From Sphingomonas sp. (GTDB lineage Bacteria > Pseudomonadota > Alphaproteobacteria > Sphingomonadales > Sphingomonadaceae), in the NCBI RefSeq assembly GCF_019749955.1, contig NZ_JAIEPC010000009.1, positions 120,859 through 184,858 of the forward strand: DNA of 64,000 bases. Reading direction: 5' to 3'. The translations under genes and the position numbers were made by a program. Below, in pieces: positions 17,530 to 26,634 of this stretch (position 1 is the stretch's first letter; every line of letters begins with the position of its first letter). The notes under the pieces were generated by a model. That model was not told the DNA's origin and made no database searches. It was given only the letters and a program-made list of their open reading frames with translations.

Positions 17530-18495
17530 ATGACCATGACTATCACTGAAAAGCCGGCGCTCGACCTGTTGATCGCCGCCCCGCGTGGCTTTTGCGCCGG
17601 TGTCGACCGCGCTATCCACATCGTCGAACTCGCGATCGAGAAATATGGCGCGCCGGTCTATGTCCGGCACGAGATCGTCCACAACAAATATGTCGTTGAC
17701 AGTTTGCGGGCCAAGGGCGCGATCTTCGTCGAGGAACTTGAGGAAGTGCCCGACGGCGTGCCCGTGGTATTTTCCGCGCACGGCGTGCCCAAATCGGTGC
17801 CGGTCGAGGCCGAAACGCGCGGCCTTGCCTATCTCGATGCGACCTGCCCGCTGGTGTCAAAGGTCCACCGCCAGGCCGAGCGTTTGGTCGAGCAGGGCCG
17901 CCACATCATTTTCGTCGGCCATGCCGGCCATCCCGAAGTGATCGGTACCTTTGGCCAGGTGCCCAATGGCGCGATGACCTTGGTCGAAACGGCGGAAGAT
18001 GCCGAAACCGTCGTGGTCGACGACCCGGGCAACATCGCTTTCCTGACACAGACCACCCTGTCGGTCGACGACACTGCGGATATCGTCGCGGTGCTCCAGC
18101 GCCGCTTCCCCGAGATCAAAGCGCCGCGCGGCGAGGATATTTGCTACGCCACCTCGAATCGGCAGGCGGCGGTGAAGGCAATTGCCGACCATTGCGATGC
18201 GATGCTCGTGATTGGCGCGACCAATTCGTCGAACTCGCTGCGGCTGGTTGAAGTCGCCGAGCGGCACGGTATCCCCGCGCGGCTGATCCAGCGCGCCAGC
18301 GACCTCGATCTGGCGTGGCTCAATGGTATCCGCACGCTGGGCATCACGGCGGGTGCGTCCGCCCCTGAAATCCTTGTGCGCGAACTCGTCAATCGGCTCG
18401 CCGAGCATTTCACGATCACCGAGCGTGAAGAAGAAACGACGCGCGAGACGATTTCGTTCAAGCTGCCGCGCGGCCTCGAAGCCGCCACCGTCTAG
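17530..18495 (+). CDS. ispH: 4-hydroxy-3-methylbut-2-enyl diphosphate reductase
   Basis: Iron-sulfur enzyme making the last step of the MEP isoprenoid pathway, from HMBPP to IPP and DMAPP. The 321-residue protein has the three cluster cysteines in [26 protein letters not shown] and [11 protein letters not shown], the [11 protein letters not shown] block and ITAGASAPE. It starts at ATG 17530 (a second ATG lies at 17536). It heads a run ispH-thrB-rnhA with a four-base gap to thrB and a four-base overlap after it, a gene order conserved in alphaproteobacteria. Confidence 0.97.
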   Translation: MTMTITEKPALDLLIAAPRGFCAGVDRAIHIVELAIEKYGAPVYVRHEIVHNKYVVDSLRAKGAIFVEELEEVPDGVPVVFSAHGVPKSVPVEAETRGLAYLDATCPLVSKVHRQAERLVEQGRHIIFVGHAGHPEVIGTFGQVPNGAMTLVETAEDAETVVVDDPGNIAFLTQTTLSVDDTADIVAVLQRRFPEIKAPRGEDICYATSNRQAAVKAIADHCDAMLVIGATNSSNSLRLVEVAERHGIPARLIQRASDLDLAWLNGIRTLGITAGASAPEILVRELVNRLAEHFTITEREEETTRETISFKLPRGLEAATV

Positions 18496-18499
18496 GCAT

Positions 18500-19456
18500 T
18501 TGGCGGTCTATACGCATGTATCGGCCGAGGCATTGGCCGATTTCCTGACGCGGTTCGATGTTGGCGATCTGGTATCGGCCAAGGGCATCGCCGAGGGGGT
18601 CGAGAACAGCAATTACATGGTCGACACGACCGGCGGGCGCTTTTTCCTTACACTGTACGAAAAGCGCGTCGATGCGGGCGACCTTCCCTTTTTCATGGCG
18701 CTGCTCGATCATCTCGCGGCGAAGGGTTTGCCGGTGCCGCCCGCGATCAAGGACCGCGACGGCGTCGAGATTCATGAACTGGCAGGGCGGCCCGCATGCC
18801 TCATCAAGTTCCTGCCCGGGGTGTCGCCGTCGCACCCGACCCCGGCACAGGCCCGTGCGGCGGGCGCCGCGCTCGGGCAGATGCACCAAGCGGTCTCCGA
18901 TTTTGCGCTGCTTCGGACGAATTCGATGGGCGTCGACAGCTGGGCACCGTTGTTCGATCGCTGCGGCTCCAACCTCGATCGGATCGCGCCCGGACTTCAT
19001 GATGATGCGGGCCGGATGCTCGACAACGTGCTTGCCGCCTGGCCAGCCGACGACGTCCTGCCGCGCGGCGCGATCCACGCCGATCTTTTTCCCGACAACA
19101 TGCTAATGCTCGGCGATAAGGTGACCGGGCTGATCGACTTCTATTTCGCGTGCACCGATTTTCGCAGCTTTGATCTGGCAGTGATGCACAGCGCCTGGGC
19201 GTTCGACGCGACCGGCGAACGTTATGGCGACGCCATCGGGCGCGCCCTGATCGACGGCTATCGGACGGAAGTCGCGCTGACCGAAGCGGAAATAGCCGCC
19301 CTGCCCGCGCTCGCGCGCGGCGCCTGTCTGCGCTTTTTCCTCAGCCGCGCATGGGATTGGCTGAACACCCCCGCCGACGCGCTGGTGACGCGCAAGGACC
19401 CGCTCGCCTATCTGCGCCGCTATCATCATTATGCGTCGGAGGGCGCCTTCGCATGA
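18500..19456 (+). CDS. thrB: Homoserine kinase, type II
   Basis: Phosphorylates homoserine in threonine biosynthesis. This 318-residue enzyme belongs to the choline-kinase/APH fold, not the GHMP kinase fold of E. coli ThrB. The phosphate-binding region [22 protein letters not shown], catalytic loop [14 protein letters not shown] and metal-binding [11 protein letters not shown] are clear. The start is a TTG at 18500 giving the family N-terminus [12 protein letters not shown]. It follows ispH by four bases and overlaps rnhA by four. Confidence 0.93.
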   Translation: MAVYTHVSAEALADFLTRFDVGDLVSAKGIAEGVENSNYMVDTTGGRFFLTLYEKRVDAGDLPFFMALLDHLAAKGLPVPPAIKDRDGVEIHELAGRPACLIKFLPGVSPSHPTPAQARAAGAALGQMHQAVSDFALLRTNSMGVDSWAPLFDRCGSNLDRIAPGLHDDAGRMLDNVLAAWPADDVLPRGAIHADLFPDNMLMLGDKVTGLIDFYFACTDFRSFDLAVMHSAWAFDATGERYGDAIGRALIDGYRTEVALTEAEIAALPALARGACLRFFLSRAWDWLNTPADALVTRKDPLAYLRRYHHYASEGAFA

Positions 19457-19905
19457 CCGAACTCCCCAAGGTCGAAATCTTCACCGACGGTGCCTGCAAG
19501 GGCAATCCCGGCCCCGGCGGCTGGGGCGCAGTGCTGCGGATGGGTGCTGTCGAGAAGGAATTGTCGGGCGGCGAAAAGCTCACCACCAACAACCGCATGG
19601 AAATGATGGCGGTGGTGCAGGCGCTCACGGCCCTCAAGCGCCCCTGCGCCGTCACGCTGTCGACCGACAGCCGCTACGTCATGGACGGCCTGACCAAATG
19701 GATCCACGGCTGGCAGAAAAACGGCTGGAGGACCGCCGACAAGAAGCCGGTCAAGAATGCCGATCTGTGGCAGGAACTGCTCGCCGCCGCCAAGCCGCAC
19801 AAGATCGCGTGGCAATGGGTCAAGGGACATGCCGGCCACCCCGAAAATGAGCGCGCCGACAAGCTCGCCAGCGATGCCGCGGTGGCAGCAAGCCGTGGCG
19901 CCTAG
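19453..19905 (+). CDS. rnhA: Ribonuclease HI
   Basis: Degrades the RNA strand of RNA-DNA hybrids during replication and R-loop removal. It is 150 residues with the catalytic acidic set D12 ([11 protein letters not shown]), E50 (NNRMEMMAV), D72 (LSTDSRYV) and a final aspartate in NERADKLA. The basic handle region [20 protein letters not shown] is present. The ATG at 19453 overlaps the thrB stop codon, supporting coupled translation. Confidence 0.97.
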   Translation: MTELPKVEIFTDGACKGNPGPGGWGAVLRMGAVEKELSGGEKLTTNNRMEMMAVVQALTALKRPCAVTLSTDSRYVMDGLTKWIHGWQKNGWRTADKKPVKNADLWQELLAAAKPHKIAWQWVKGHAGHPENERADKLASDAAVAASRGA

Positions 19906-19967
19906 CGTCCGCCGCGCGAATCGGACATAGCGTCCCCGCCGCAGTCGAAAAAGGGATCGAACGCGCG

Positions 19968-20783
19968 ATGTCCATGATGCCACGCCGCCGCGCTTCGGGG
20001 ACGCGCCGCGTCGCCTATAGCCAGTTCGGGCTGCAGGTCCTCGCAGTCAGCATCGCCGTGCATCTGCTCCAGATCGTCACCCAGACGACATATCCGCTGC
20101 TGTTCATCGTCAACATCGCCGCGCTCTTCTATCTGCGCGCGCGCGCGACGCGCTATATGCGCAGCGGCCGGGCCGATTTCGACGCCGTGATCGCCGCCGA
20201 AATGATGGTAGCCTTTGGCGTGCTGTCGCTGATTCTGGGCATCACCAGCGCGGTCCTGCCGCTGTTTTTGGGCAGCGTCAGCTTGCGCGTTGACGATCTG
20301 TCGGCGCTGGCGACGCTCGCCGTCCCCTTCCTCGAAGGGCTTGCGACCGCAGGCCTCGCCCCCTTCTTCGCGGTGCTGCTGCGGATTGAGGCGCATGAGG
20401 TCGAGACGTCGTTCGACACCAGCGTCGATATGTCCAATCTCGCGACGGCGACGCGCGACCTGACCCGCGAAGTCCGCGCCGCGTTCAAGGCGATCCGCCA
20501 GCTCCAGGAATCGGCACAGGATGCGACCATGGCGACGCATCTGCTCGCGAACGAAGTGCGCGGCGATGCCGGCAAATTGTCGCGCGCCTTTGAAGCGGGC
20601 GAAATGCAGCTCAAATTGCTGGGAATCTCGGCGGAGACGAGCAGCGCCGAAGTCGCCCGGCTGGCGACCGAGACCGCGAAGCTCAACGCCACCGCGACCG
20701 AGGCAAGCACGATGCTGCACGCGCTGGGCGATTTGATCGAATCGGTCGAACGCTTCGTCAAACCGACTGCCGACGCCGAATGA
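19968..20783 (+). CDS. MotA/TolQ/ExbB-like membrane protein with coiled-coil tail
   Basis: A 271-residue protein. The N-terminal half has four hydrophobic segments at about 20-37, 41-58, 75-101 and 113-138. The last, VPFLEGLATAGLAPFFAVLL, resembles the proton-channel helix of MotA/TolQ/ExbB proteins. The rest (about 145-265) is a charged helical region predicted to form a coiled coil. It is followed after seven bases by an OmpA-domain protein with one membrane anchor. Together they have the layout of a stator pair such as ZorA/ZorB or MotA/MotB. No known partner effector is adjacent, so the function is open. The call rests on topology and one helix signature. Confidence 0.55.
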   Translation: MSMMPRRRASGTRRVAYSQFGLQVLAVSIAVHLLQIVTQTTYPLLFIVNIAALFYLRARATRYMRSGRADFDAVIAAEMMVAFGVLSLILGITSAVLPLFLGSVSLRVDDLSALATLAVPFLEGLATAGLAPFFAVLLRIEAHEVETSFDTSVDMSNLATATRDLTREVRAAFKAIRQLQESAQDATMATHLLANEVRGDAGKLSRAFEAGEMQLKLLGISAETSSAEVARLATETAKLNATATEASTMLHALGDLIESVERFVKPTADAE

Positions 20784-20790
20784 GCCCCGC

Positions 20791-21402
20791 ATGAGCAAGG
20801 GCTCGCCACGCAGCACGCTGCACATGCAGATGGGGCAGGAAACCATCTACCTGCTGCTCGCTGTGACGATGTTCACGACGATCATCCTCGGCGGCTATCT
20901 GCTCGCGATTGCGCGCGCCAAACCACGCGAGGACCCGCCGATCATCGTGCTGCCCGAAGCGCAGGGATTCTCGTTCGCCGCCGGATCGGCCGCGCTGACG
21001 CCGGGCTTTGAGGATCGGCTGCGACGCTCGGTCATCCCACGCATCCGCCAGATCGGGCAGCAATATCAGGCGTCGGTGATCGAAGTCATCGGCCACACCG
21101 ACGCGGTCCCGCGCAAGAGCGGGTCGGGCCGCAGCAATCTCGATGCCGTACTGGTGCCACTGCTGCTCGGCAAGGAAACGGTCGCGCCCGAGGCGGTCGA
21201 TAACGCCGGATTGGGGATGGCCCGCGCCGTTTCGGTCGCGCGCTTCATGCGCGGCGCGGGGTTGCGCGATTTTATCCTCGTGCCGCTGTCGGCGGGACCG
21301 TTCCTGAAGCCCGACGATAGCGTGATCACGGCGGATGACGTGGCTGCCGACGAATCGCGCCGCCGCATCGAAGTGCGCCTGCGCCGCCGCGAGGCGCGCT
21401 AA
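20791..21402 (+). CDS. MotB/ZorB-like protein: one membrane helix plus OmpA peptidoglycan-binding domain
   Basis: A 203-residue protein with one N-terminal membrane helix (about 19-40) followed by an OmpA/MotB-type domain: IEVIGHTDAVPRK, RSNLDAV, GLGMARAVSVARFM and DESRRRIEVRLRR. The aspartate and arginine that contact peptidoglycan (D104, R191 region) are present. Unlike MotB, ExbD or TolR, its membrane helix contains no aspartate; the nearest acidic residue is E17 at the edge. A canonical proton-driven stator role is therefore doubtful. It is co-transcribed with the MotA-like gene upstream and its stop overlaps the convergent J-domain gene. Confidence 0.75.
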   Translation: MSKGSPRSTLHMQMGQETIYLLLAVTMFTTIILGGYLLAIARAKPREDPPIIVLPEAQGFSFAAGSAALTPGFEDRLRRSVIPRIRQIGQQYQASVIEVIGHTDAVPRKSGSGRSNLDAVLVPLLLGKETVAPEAVDNAGLGMARAVSVARFMRGAGLRDFILVPLSAGPFLKPDDSVITADDVAADESRRRIEVRLRRREAR

Positions 21403-22631
21403 ACCCGCAGTTTCAGCACGTCGTGATAGCGGTTGAGCTCGACGAACCGCTGGTGCGCGGCGGCTTGGGAAACGGGGTCCGCCTGTGCCGCATCAGGGTG
21501 GGCGGTCCGTGCAAGCTCACGGAAACGCCGACGCAGCGCGACCGCATCGGGCCGCTCGTCGATTGTCCAGCCGAAGAACAGCAACGCCCGGTCGTAGTCC
21601 GATCGCGGACCCACCGCGCGCGCGCGCCAATCGCGACCGCGCGACGCGCCCTCGATCGCATCGGCCAAGCTGAACAGGCTCTGGTTGGCCTTGGTGAGCC
21701 GCGCGAGCAGCCGATCGACGTCGCTCGCCCGCAGCGCAGGATTGCCCATCAGCGCGCGCCGGACGCCAGCCGCCTCGGCCATTGCCTGCATCCGTCGCTG
21801 GCCTTGCGGTCCGGCACTCCATACCGGCGGCCAGCGCGCTTCAAGCAGTGCCGCCAGCCGTCGATGCTCGCCCCAGCCCGCATCAAACGCCAGCATATGC
21901 TGGCTCAGCCCATCGGCGATGCGTTCGGCATTGGCGGCGATCTCGGCTGGCACCGCGAGCGGATTGGCGACACCTGCGCGCATGTCTCGAATGAACGCAT
22001 CAAACACCGCGAGCCGTTGATCGGACGGCCAGCGCGCATCGATTCGCGCAATTTTTTCAAAAGTTTCAATGACCTGCGCCGCAAGCCGCACCGCGCGGTA
22101 ATCGCCCGAGCACAGCCGTGCCTCAAGCGCGACCGCGACTTCGGGATCGACCCGGTCGAACACGTGATCGATCGAAAACAGCAGGTCGAGCACGGTGTTT
22201 GCGCGCTCGATTTCGGCCGGATCGCGGCGCCTGATCCCTTCGGGATCGATGCCGATCGCCTGCAGGAATGTCGTGACGCCGTGATAGGGATCACGCTCGG
22301 CATCAACGAAGCGCCAGAGCTGACCGGGAAAGGGTTCGAGCCCGACCTGATCGAACATGTCGACGACCGCGCGCCGCCGCATCCGCTTGATCCGCGCGAG
22401 CGTGTCCGCTGACGCCTGATCGTCGCGCCGCGCACGCGATGTCGTCCCAAGCGGCCGCGCAACAGCGGGTGAACTGATGATTTTCGGGGCGAGCCGGTCG
22501 TCGCTCTGCCGCCCGAACAGCCCGCGCCAGCCGCGCCGCTGGCCGCCGCGCGGGCGCTGGCGCAAGCGCCACGCAAGGCCCTGCCCGCCGAACAGGCCGC
22601 CGATCCAACCGAAATAACCGGTTTGTGCCAC
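21399..22631 (-). CDS. Protein with C-terminal J domain
   Basis: A 410-residue cytosolic protein. The last 60 residues form a J domain with helix II LRRRFRELARTAHPDAAQ carrying the essential HPD triad, so it should stimulate an Hsp70 such as DnaK. Before it, the basic N-terminus (about residues 1-60) and a long helical middle region have no motif I recognise. The start is a GTG at 22631 giving VAQTGYFGWIGGLFGG. Placing the J domain at the C-terminus differs from DnaJ and CbpA. It converges on the MotB-like gene with a four-base overlap. Confidence 0.7.
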   Translation of the reverse strand: MAQTGYFGWIGGLFGGQGLAWRLRQRPRGGQRRGWRGLFGRQSDDRLAPKIISSPAVARPLGTTSRARRDDQASADTLARIKRMRRRAVVDMFDQVGLEPFPGQLWRFVDAERDPYHGVTTFLQAIGIDPEGIRRRDPAEIERANTVLDLLFSIDHVFDRVDPEVAVALEARLCSGDYRAVRLAAQVIETFEKIARIDARWPSDQRLAVFDAFIRDMRAGVANPLAVPAEIAANAERIADGLSQHMLAFDAGWGEHRRLAALLEARWPPVWSAGPQGQRRMQAMAEAAGVRRALMGNPALRASDVDRLLARLTKANQSLFSLADAIEGASRGRDWRARAVGPRSDYDRALLFFGWTIDERPDAVALRRRFRELARTAHPDAAQADPVSQAAAHQRFVELNRYHDVLKLRV

Positions 22632-22647
22632 GTGCTTCGCGCCTTCA

Positions 22648-22674
22648 GCCCGCCGCCATCATGCGGCGGCGGGC
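22648..22674. terminator. GC-rich hairpin between yegP-like and J-domain genes
   Basis: GCCCGCCGC and its complement GCGGCGGGC can pair around a short loop. It lies downstream of the 59-residue gene on the minus strand and just before the J-domain gene start. There is no U-tract, so it may be a pause or stability element rather than a true intrinsic terminator. Confidence 0.4.
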
Positions 22675-22721
22675 AAGCGATCCCGTGTCAGGCACCAGCG
22701 TCGGCAGATCGACCGCGATGA

Positions 22722-22901
22722 TCAGTCCAGATGCTCTTCGGTCTCGGCGCCGGGGCCGTTCTTCTTGATCGATTCGATGGCGTTGATCGCTGACGCCTTG
22801 CTCGAATAGCCTTCGGTCCAGAACATCAACTCGCTGTTATATTTAAACTTTGCGACGAACTCGCCGGCCTTGTTCTTTTCGATCACGAATTTGTGCGCCA
22901 T
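22722..22901 (-). CDS. DUF1508/YegP-family small protein
   Basis: A 59-residue protein beginning MAHKFVIEKNKAGEFVAKFK and continuing YNSELMFWTEGYSSKASAIN, a clear single DUF1508 repeat. Members such as YegP are small beta-rich proteins of unknown function, often with two repeats; this is the one-repeat form. A strong Shine-Dalgarno (AGGGGAG) lies eight bases before the ATG. It has its own intergenic region upstream (22902-22978) and a GC hairpin downstream. Confidence 0.88.
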   Translation of the reverse strand: MAHKFVIEKNKAGEFVAKFKYNSELMFWTEGYSSKASAINAIESIKKNGPGAETEEHLD

Positions 22902-22978
22902 TTTGTGCTCCCCTCGGTTGTTTTGAGCTTGGCGAGGTTAGCGCAGCGATTTGTCCGGCGCCAGTCGGGGCTTGGCGG

Positions 22979-24064
22979 TCAGCCGAAACGGGTCGGCGCA
23001 TAACGCGCGCTGTCGATCGCGGCGACTGCGTCCGGCGGCGTGACACGGCGCAACAGGCTCGCGGCGAGCATCGCAGCGGCGGGCGCAGTCTGTATCCCGA
23101 AGCCGCCTTGCCCCGCGAACCAGAAGAAGTCGTCCGCGCCGCCGTCAAAGCCGATCACTGGCAGCCGATCAGGTGCAAAGGTCCGCAGACCTGCCCAACG
23201 CCGCTCGACCGCTGCCACCCGCCAGTCGACGACCTGTTCGAATCGATCGATCGCGATGGCGACGTCGATTTCCTCGGGCGCCGCGTCGCACGGTGGCGAG
23301 GGGATTTCGTCATGCGGGCTGAGCCACAGCCGCCCGCCCGGCTCGGGCTTGAAGTAAAAGCTGCCACCGATGTGGCCGACATGCGGCATCCCGTCGGGCG
23401 CAGCCGGGTCGGTGCGCAGCTGCGCCATCGTGCGACGGAAGGCAGCAAGACCCAGCGGCGCGATGCCCGCGATGCGCGCGACGTCGTCGGCCCAGGCACC
23501 TGCCGCATTGGCGATGATACCCGCCTGCCAGCTTCCACCGGGTGTCTCAATCTGCCAGTCACCACCGACGCGCGACGCCGCGACCAACCCGGCGCACAGG
23601 ACGATTGCGGCACCCGCTCGGCGGGCACGCGCGAGATAATGCTGATGCAGACCCGCGACGTCGATATAGGCGCAGCTCGGCTCGTTGATACCGATCGACC
23701 AATCGGCGCGCAGCCCCGGCACAATCGCGCGCGGGTCGACGCGGTCGAGCGTAATCCCGCTCGTCGCAAATTCAGCGATGAAGGCATCGGCGGCGGCGGC
23801 GTCTTCGGCGCGGCCGATGTGCAGCGAGCCGAGCGGTTCCAGAAAGCCATGTTGCGTCAGATAAGCCCCCGACGCGCTCGTGAGGGGCTGCACCCCCGGC
23901 CCGCCATAGGTTTCCGACCAGAACGCGGCCGAGCGACCGGTCGCATGATAGCCCGGGGTATCCTCGGCCTCGATCAGCAGGACGCTGGCGTGCGCGGCGA
24001 GTTCGGCCGCAAGGCTGGCACCAGCAATCCCGGCGCCGACGATTGCCACATCGAAGCGCTTCAT
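22979..24064 (-). CDS. FAD-dependent oxidoreductase (DAO family)
   Basis: A 361-residue flavoprotein of the D-amino-acid oxidase/glycine oxidase family. The N-terminal dinucleotide-binding loop is VAIVGAGIAGASLAAELA, followed by HATGRSAAFWSETYGG, the later NAAGAWADDVARIAG and a C-terminal FWFAGQGGFGIQTAPAAA. The arrangement is close to DadA-like or glycine-oxidase-like enzymes, but the substrate is not fixed by the sequence. The ATG at 24064 overlaps the stop of the upstream hydrolase by four bases, so the two are co-translated. Confidence 0.85.
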   Translation of the reverse strand: MKRFDVAIVGAGIAGASLAAELAAHASVLLIEAEDTPGYHATGRSAAFWSETYGGPGVQPLTSASGAYLTQHGFLEPLGSLHIGRAEDAAAADAFIAEFATSGITLDRVDPRAIVPGLRADWSIGINEPSCAYIDVAGLHQHYLARARRAGAAIVLCAGLVAASRVGGDWQIETPGGSWQAGIIANAAGAWADDVARIAGIAPLGLAAFRRTMAQLRTDPAAPDGMPHVGHIGGSFYFKPEPGGRLWLSPHDEIPSPPCDAAPEEIDVAIAIDRFEQVVDWRVAAVERRWAGLRTFAPDRLPVIGFDGGADDFFWFAGQGGFGIQTAPAAAMLAASLLRRVTPPDAVAAIDSARYAPTRFG

Positions 24065-25005
24065 GCGGCGGGGACGCGCGCGGCGAGGAACAGATCGATT
24101 TCGGCGATCGCCCGGTTGCGAACCGGATCGACTTCGCGCAGCACTTCGTGCGCGGCCTCGTCGCCGAAGCGCACCAGCCGAGCGTCGGGCAACTGCCCCG
24201 CCACCGCAACCGCGACGCGCGCATCGACCAGCGCATCGGCCATCGGCGCCAGCACGAGCAGCGGCACCGCCAGCGTCTTCAGGCGTGGATCCTCGCGCAC
24301 TGCCCGCGTCGAGGCAAAGGCAGCGATCACCCAGCGCCAGCTCGGTGGCCCCAGCACGAGCTCGGGATTGGCATGCTGCCACCACAGTTCATCGGCATAG
24401 CGATCAACATCATGCGTCAGCAGGTTCTGGCGCGTTTCGGTGGCGCCGGGCTTCTCATTCTCGCGCCACGCGGCCCGCGCACCATTGCCGATGCCGCCGA
24501 TGATGCCCGCGATGCGCGCGCCGAGCCAAGGGCCGAAGGCGCTTTTGAGCCCCAGCATCGGCGCAACAAGCACCGCCGCATCAGGCCGCACCACGCCTTC
24601 GACCAGCCCGCGCAAGATCAGATGACCGCCCATCGAATGGCCCATCACGACGGTCGGGCCAGCGCCTTCGGCCGTCCACGCCGCCCAAAAATCGGCAAGA
24701 TCGCGGATAAAAAGTGCGAAATCGTCGACATGGCCGACCCGCGGATCGGGCGACAAGCGCCCCGACCCACCCTGCCCGCGCCAATCGAACGAGGTGATCG
24801 ACCAGCCTTGTGCGTGCCAATGCGCGAACAGCTCAAGATATTTTTCGGGGATGTCGCCGCGCCCGCCCTGAAACAAAATCCGCCCTCGTGGCCTGCCCTC
24901 GGCAGGCCAGTCGAAGCGGCGCAGCGGCCAGCCATCGGCCGCCGTCCAGGGGGTGAATCGCGCCGCAGCGGGAATCGCTCGGCGGTACAGCGCGGATGAG
25001 GCCAT
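24061..25005 (-). CDS. Alpha/beta hydrolase, lysophospholipase/monoacylglycerol lipase-like
   Basis: A 314-residue soluble hydrolase. The nucleophile elbow is VVMGHSMGGHLILRG, the oxyanion region is RILFQGGRGD, and FDWRGQGGSGRLSPD is the typical strand-4 block of the PldB/monoglyceride lipase group. The acid is probably in the VPLLVLAPMADALVDAR segment and the catalytic histidine in GDEAAHEVLRE. It starts at 25005, divergent from cpaA. It is coupled to the FAD oxidoreductase by a four-base overlap; a joint pathway is not evident. Confidence 0.83.
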   Translation of the reverse strand: MASSALYRRAIPAAARFTPWTAADGWPLRRFDWPAEGRPRGRILFQGGRGDIPEKYLELFAHWHAQGWSITSFDWRGQGGSGRLSPDPRVGHVDDFALFIRDLADFWAAWTAEGAGPTVVMGHSMGGHLILRGLVEGVVRPDAAVLVAPMLGLKSAFGPWLGARIAGIIGGIGNGARAAWRENEKPGATETRQNLLTHDVDRYADELWWQHANPELVLGPPSWRWVIAAFASTRAVREDPRLKTLAVPLLVLAPMADALVDARVAVAVAGQLPDARLVRFGDEAAHEVLREVDPVRNRAIAEIDLFLAARVPAA

Positions 25006-25053
25006 GGTCGTTGGTTACTTTTTGGAAAGCCCTGTCGTCTAGCACGTAATCCG

Positions 25054-25527
25054 ATGATGTGGGGCAATCTGTCTGTGATCCTGCCGGTCGTGCTGGCCGC
25101 GCTGCTTCTTTCCTGCGGGATCGAGGACGCGCGCCAGCGCACGATCGCCGACTGGAAGAATGCAGCGATCGCCGCATTGGCGCCGCTGTGGTGGTGGGCG
25201 ACGGGGCTGGCGCTATGGCCAGATGTTGCCTTGCAGATCGGCGTCGCGTCGCTGGCTTTTGGCTTGTTCGTCGGCGTGTTCTCCATCGGCCAGATGGGCG
25301 GCGGCGATGTGAAGTTGATCGGCGCGCTGGCGCTGTGGTTCCCGTGGCAGCCGCTGCTCGGGCTGCTGATGGTGATGTCGATGATCGGCGGCGTCCTGAC
25401 GGTCATCGTTGCGGTCGAGCGATGGTGGCGAAAGGCCGATGGACCGGTCGAAGTTCCTTACGGTGTGGCGATTGCTATCGCCGGACTGATGGCGGTGCGT
25501 GAACCGCTTCTTAACCAATTTACGTGA
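25054..25527 (+). CDS. cpaA: Prepilin peptidase of the Tad pilus (A24 family)
   Basis: Inner-membrane aspartic peptidase that cleaves Flp-type prepilin leaders. The 157-residue protein has about five helices and both catalytic aspartates: one in SCGIEDARQRTI (cytoplasmic loop 1) and the second in the signature MGGGDVKLIGALAL. The short size, without the methyltransferase domain of PilD, is normal for CpaA/TadV. It opens a cluster of seven pilus genes on the plus strand. No Flp pilin gene is found beside it, unlike the usual layout. Confidence 0.9.
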   Translation: MMWGNLSVILPVVLAALLLSCGIEDARQRTIADWKNAAIAALAPLWWWATGLALWPDVALQIGVASLAFGLFVGVFSIGQMGGGDVKLIGALALWFPWQPLLGLLMVMSMIGGVLTVIVAVERWWRKADGPVEVPYGVAIAIAGLMAVREPLLNQFT

Positions 25528-25577
25528 AGGCTAGACGAAGGATCATGTGATCCGCGTCCACAGGGGTGCAAGACGTC

Positions 25578-26633
25578 ATGGATGTTCGCAAGATCATATT
25601 GCTCGTAGGCGCATTGCTCGTCGCTGCGGTAACCGCGTTCATGGCGCGGAGCCTGATCGTCGGTACCGGCGCACCGGGCGCCAGTGCAATGGGGGCGCCT
25701 GCGCCGCAGGTCAACGGCCCCGAGGTCCTCGTCGCGACTCGCGCGCTGCCGATCGGCACCATCCTTGATGCGACGGCGGTGAAGTTCCAGCCCTGGCCGC
25801 AGGAACTCGTCGATCCCAAGGCTTATTTCGTCAAAGGTCAGGGCGAAACCGATCTCAAGAAATTGCAGGGCACGGTGGTGCGCTTCGCGATCACTGCCGG
25901 TCAGCCGCTGACGCAGGGTGCGCTGGTGAAGCCGGGCGACCGTGGCTTCCTTGCCGCCGCGCTCGGACCGGGCATGCGCGCGGTCACGGTGCCGGTGTCG
26001 ACCCAGTCGGCCGTCGCCGGTTTCGTGTTCCCGGGCGACCGGATCGATCTGATGCTGACGCAATCGGTTCCCGGTGGCGGCGATGGCCCGCCGCTGAAGG
26101 TGACCGAGACGGTGCTCAAGAACCTGCGCGTGCTCGCCACCGACCAGCGCACCGACAACACTGTCGACGACAATGGCAAGACGGTGGTGCGCACCTATTC
26201 GACCGTCACGGTCGAAGCGACGCCCAAGCTCGCTGAAAAGATTGCGGTCTCCCAGAATCTGGGCGGCACGCTCACCGTCGCGCTCCGCTCGATCGCCGAC
26301 AATGCCGCCGAACTCGAAGAAGCCATTGCATCGGGCGCCGTATCGGTGCCCGCCGGCAATGATCCCAAGGCCGAGCGCGCGATGATGGACAAGGTTGAAG
26401 GCGAAGGCACGGCGAGCAAGACCAGCTACGCAACCGGCGCCGATGTCTCGCGCTTCCAGCGTTCGACGGTGCCCGGCAAGCCTGCCGGCGGCATCAACGC
26501 ACTTGGCGGCCCGGTGACGCCGCCGCCCGCCGCCACTGCACCTTATCCCGGCGCTGGCGCGCCCAAAGGTCCGGTCATTCGTGTGACGCGGGGCAATAAT
26601 GTGACCGAAGTTCCGATTGGGGGGAAGAACTGA
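25578..26633 (+). CDS. cpaB: Tad pilus assembly protein CpaB/RcpC
   Basis: A 351-residue periplasmic protein with one N-terminal membrane anchor (KIILLVGALLVAAVTAFMA), then a SAF domain (VLVATRALPIGTILDA) and an RcpC-type beta domain carrying MRAVTVPVSTQSAVAGFVFP and GDRIDLMLTQSV. The C-terminal 60 residues are proline/alanine rich. It supports secretin assembly in the Tad system. The ATG at 25578 was chosen over codons a few residues upstream because the anchor follows directly. A small palindrome (GGATCATGTGATCC, 25540-25553) lies between cpaA and cpaB. Confidence 0.92.
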   Translation: MDVRKIILLVGALLVAAVTAFMARSLIVGTGAPGASAMGAPAPQVNGPEVLVATRALPIGTILDATAVKFQPWPQELVDPKAYFVKGQGETDLKKLQGTVVRFAITAGQPLTQGALVKPGDRGFLAAALGPGMRAVTVPVSTQSAVAGFVFPGDRIDLMLTQSVPGGGDGPPLKVTETVLKNLRVLATDQRTDNTVDDNGKTVVRTYSTVTVEATPKLAEKIAVSQNLGGTLTVALRSIADNAAELEEAIASGAVSVPAGNDPKAERAMMDKVEGEGTASKTSYATGADVSRFQRSTVPGKPAGGINALGGPVTPPPAATAPYPGAGAPKGPVIRVTRGNNVTEVPIGGKN

Positions 26634-26634
26634 G

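Noticed and set aside
19968..22631. A Zorya anti-phage system
   Set aside because: Only a ZorA/ZorB-like pair is seen. There is no ZorC, ZorD helicase or ZorE nuclease, and the partner lacks the channel aspartate. The J-domain protein is on the opposite strand.
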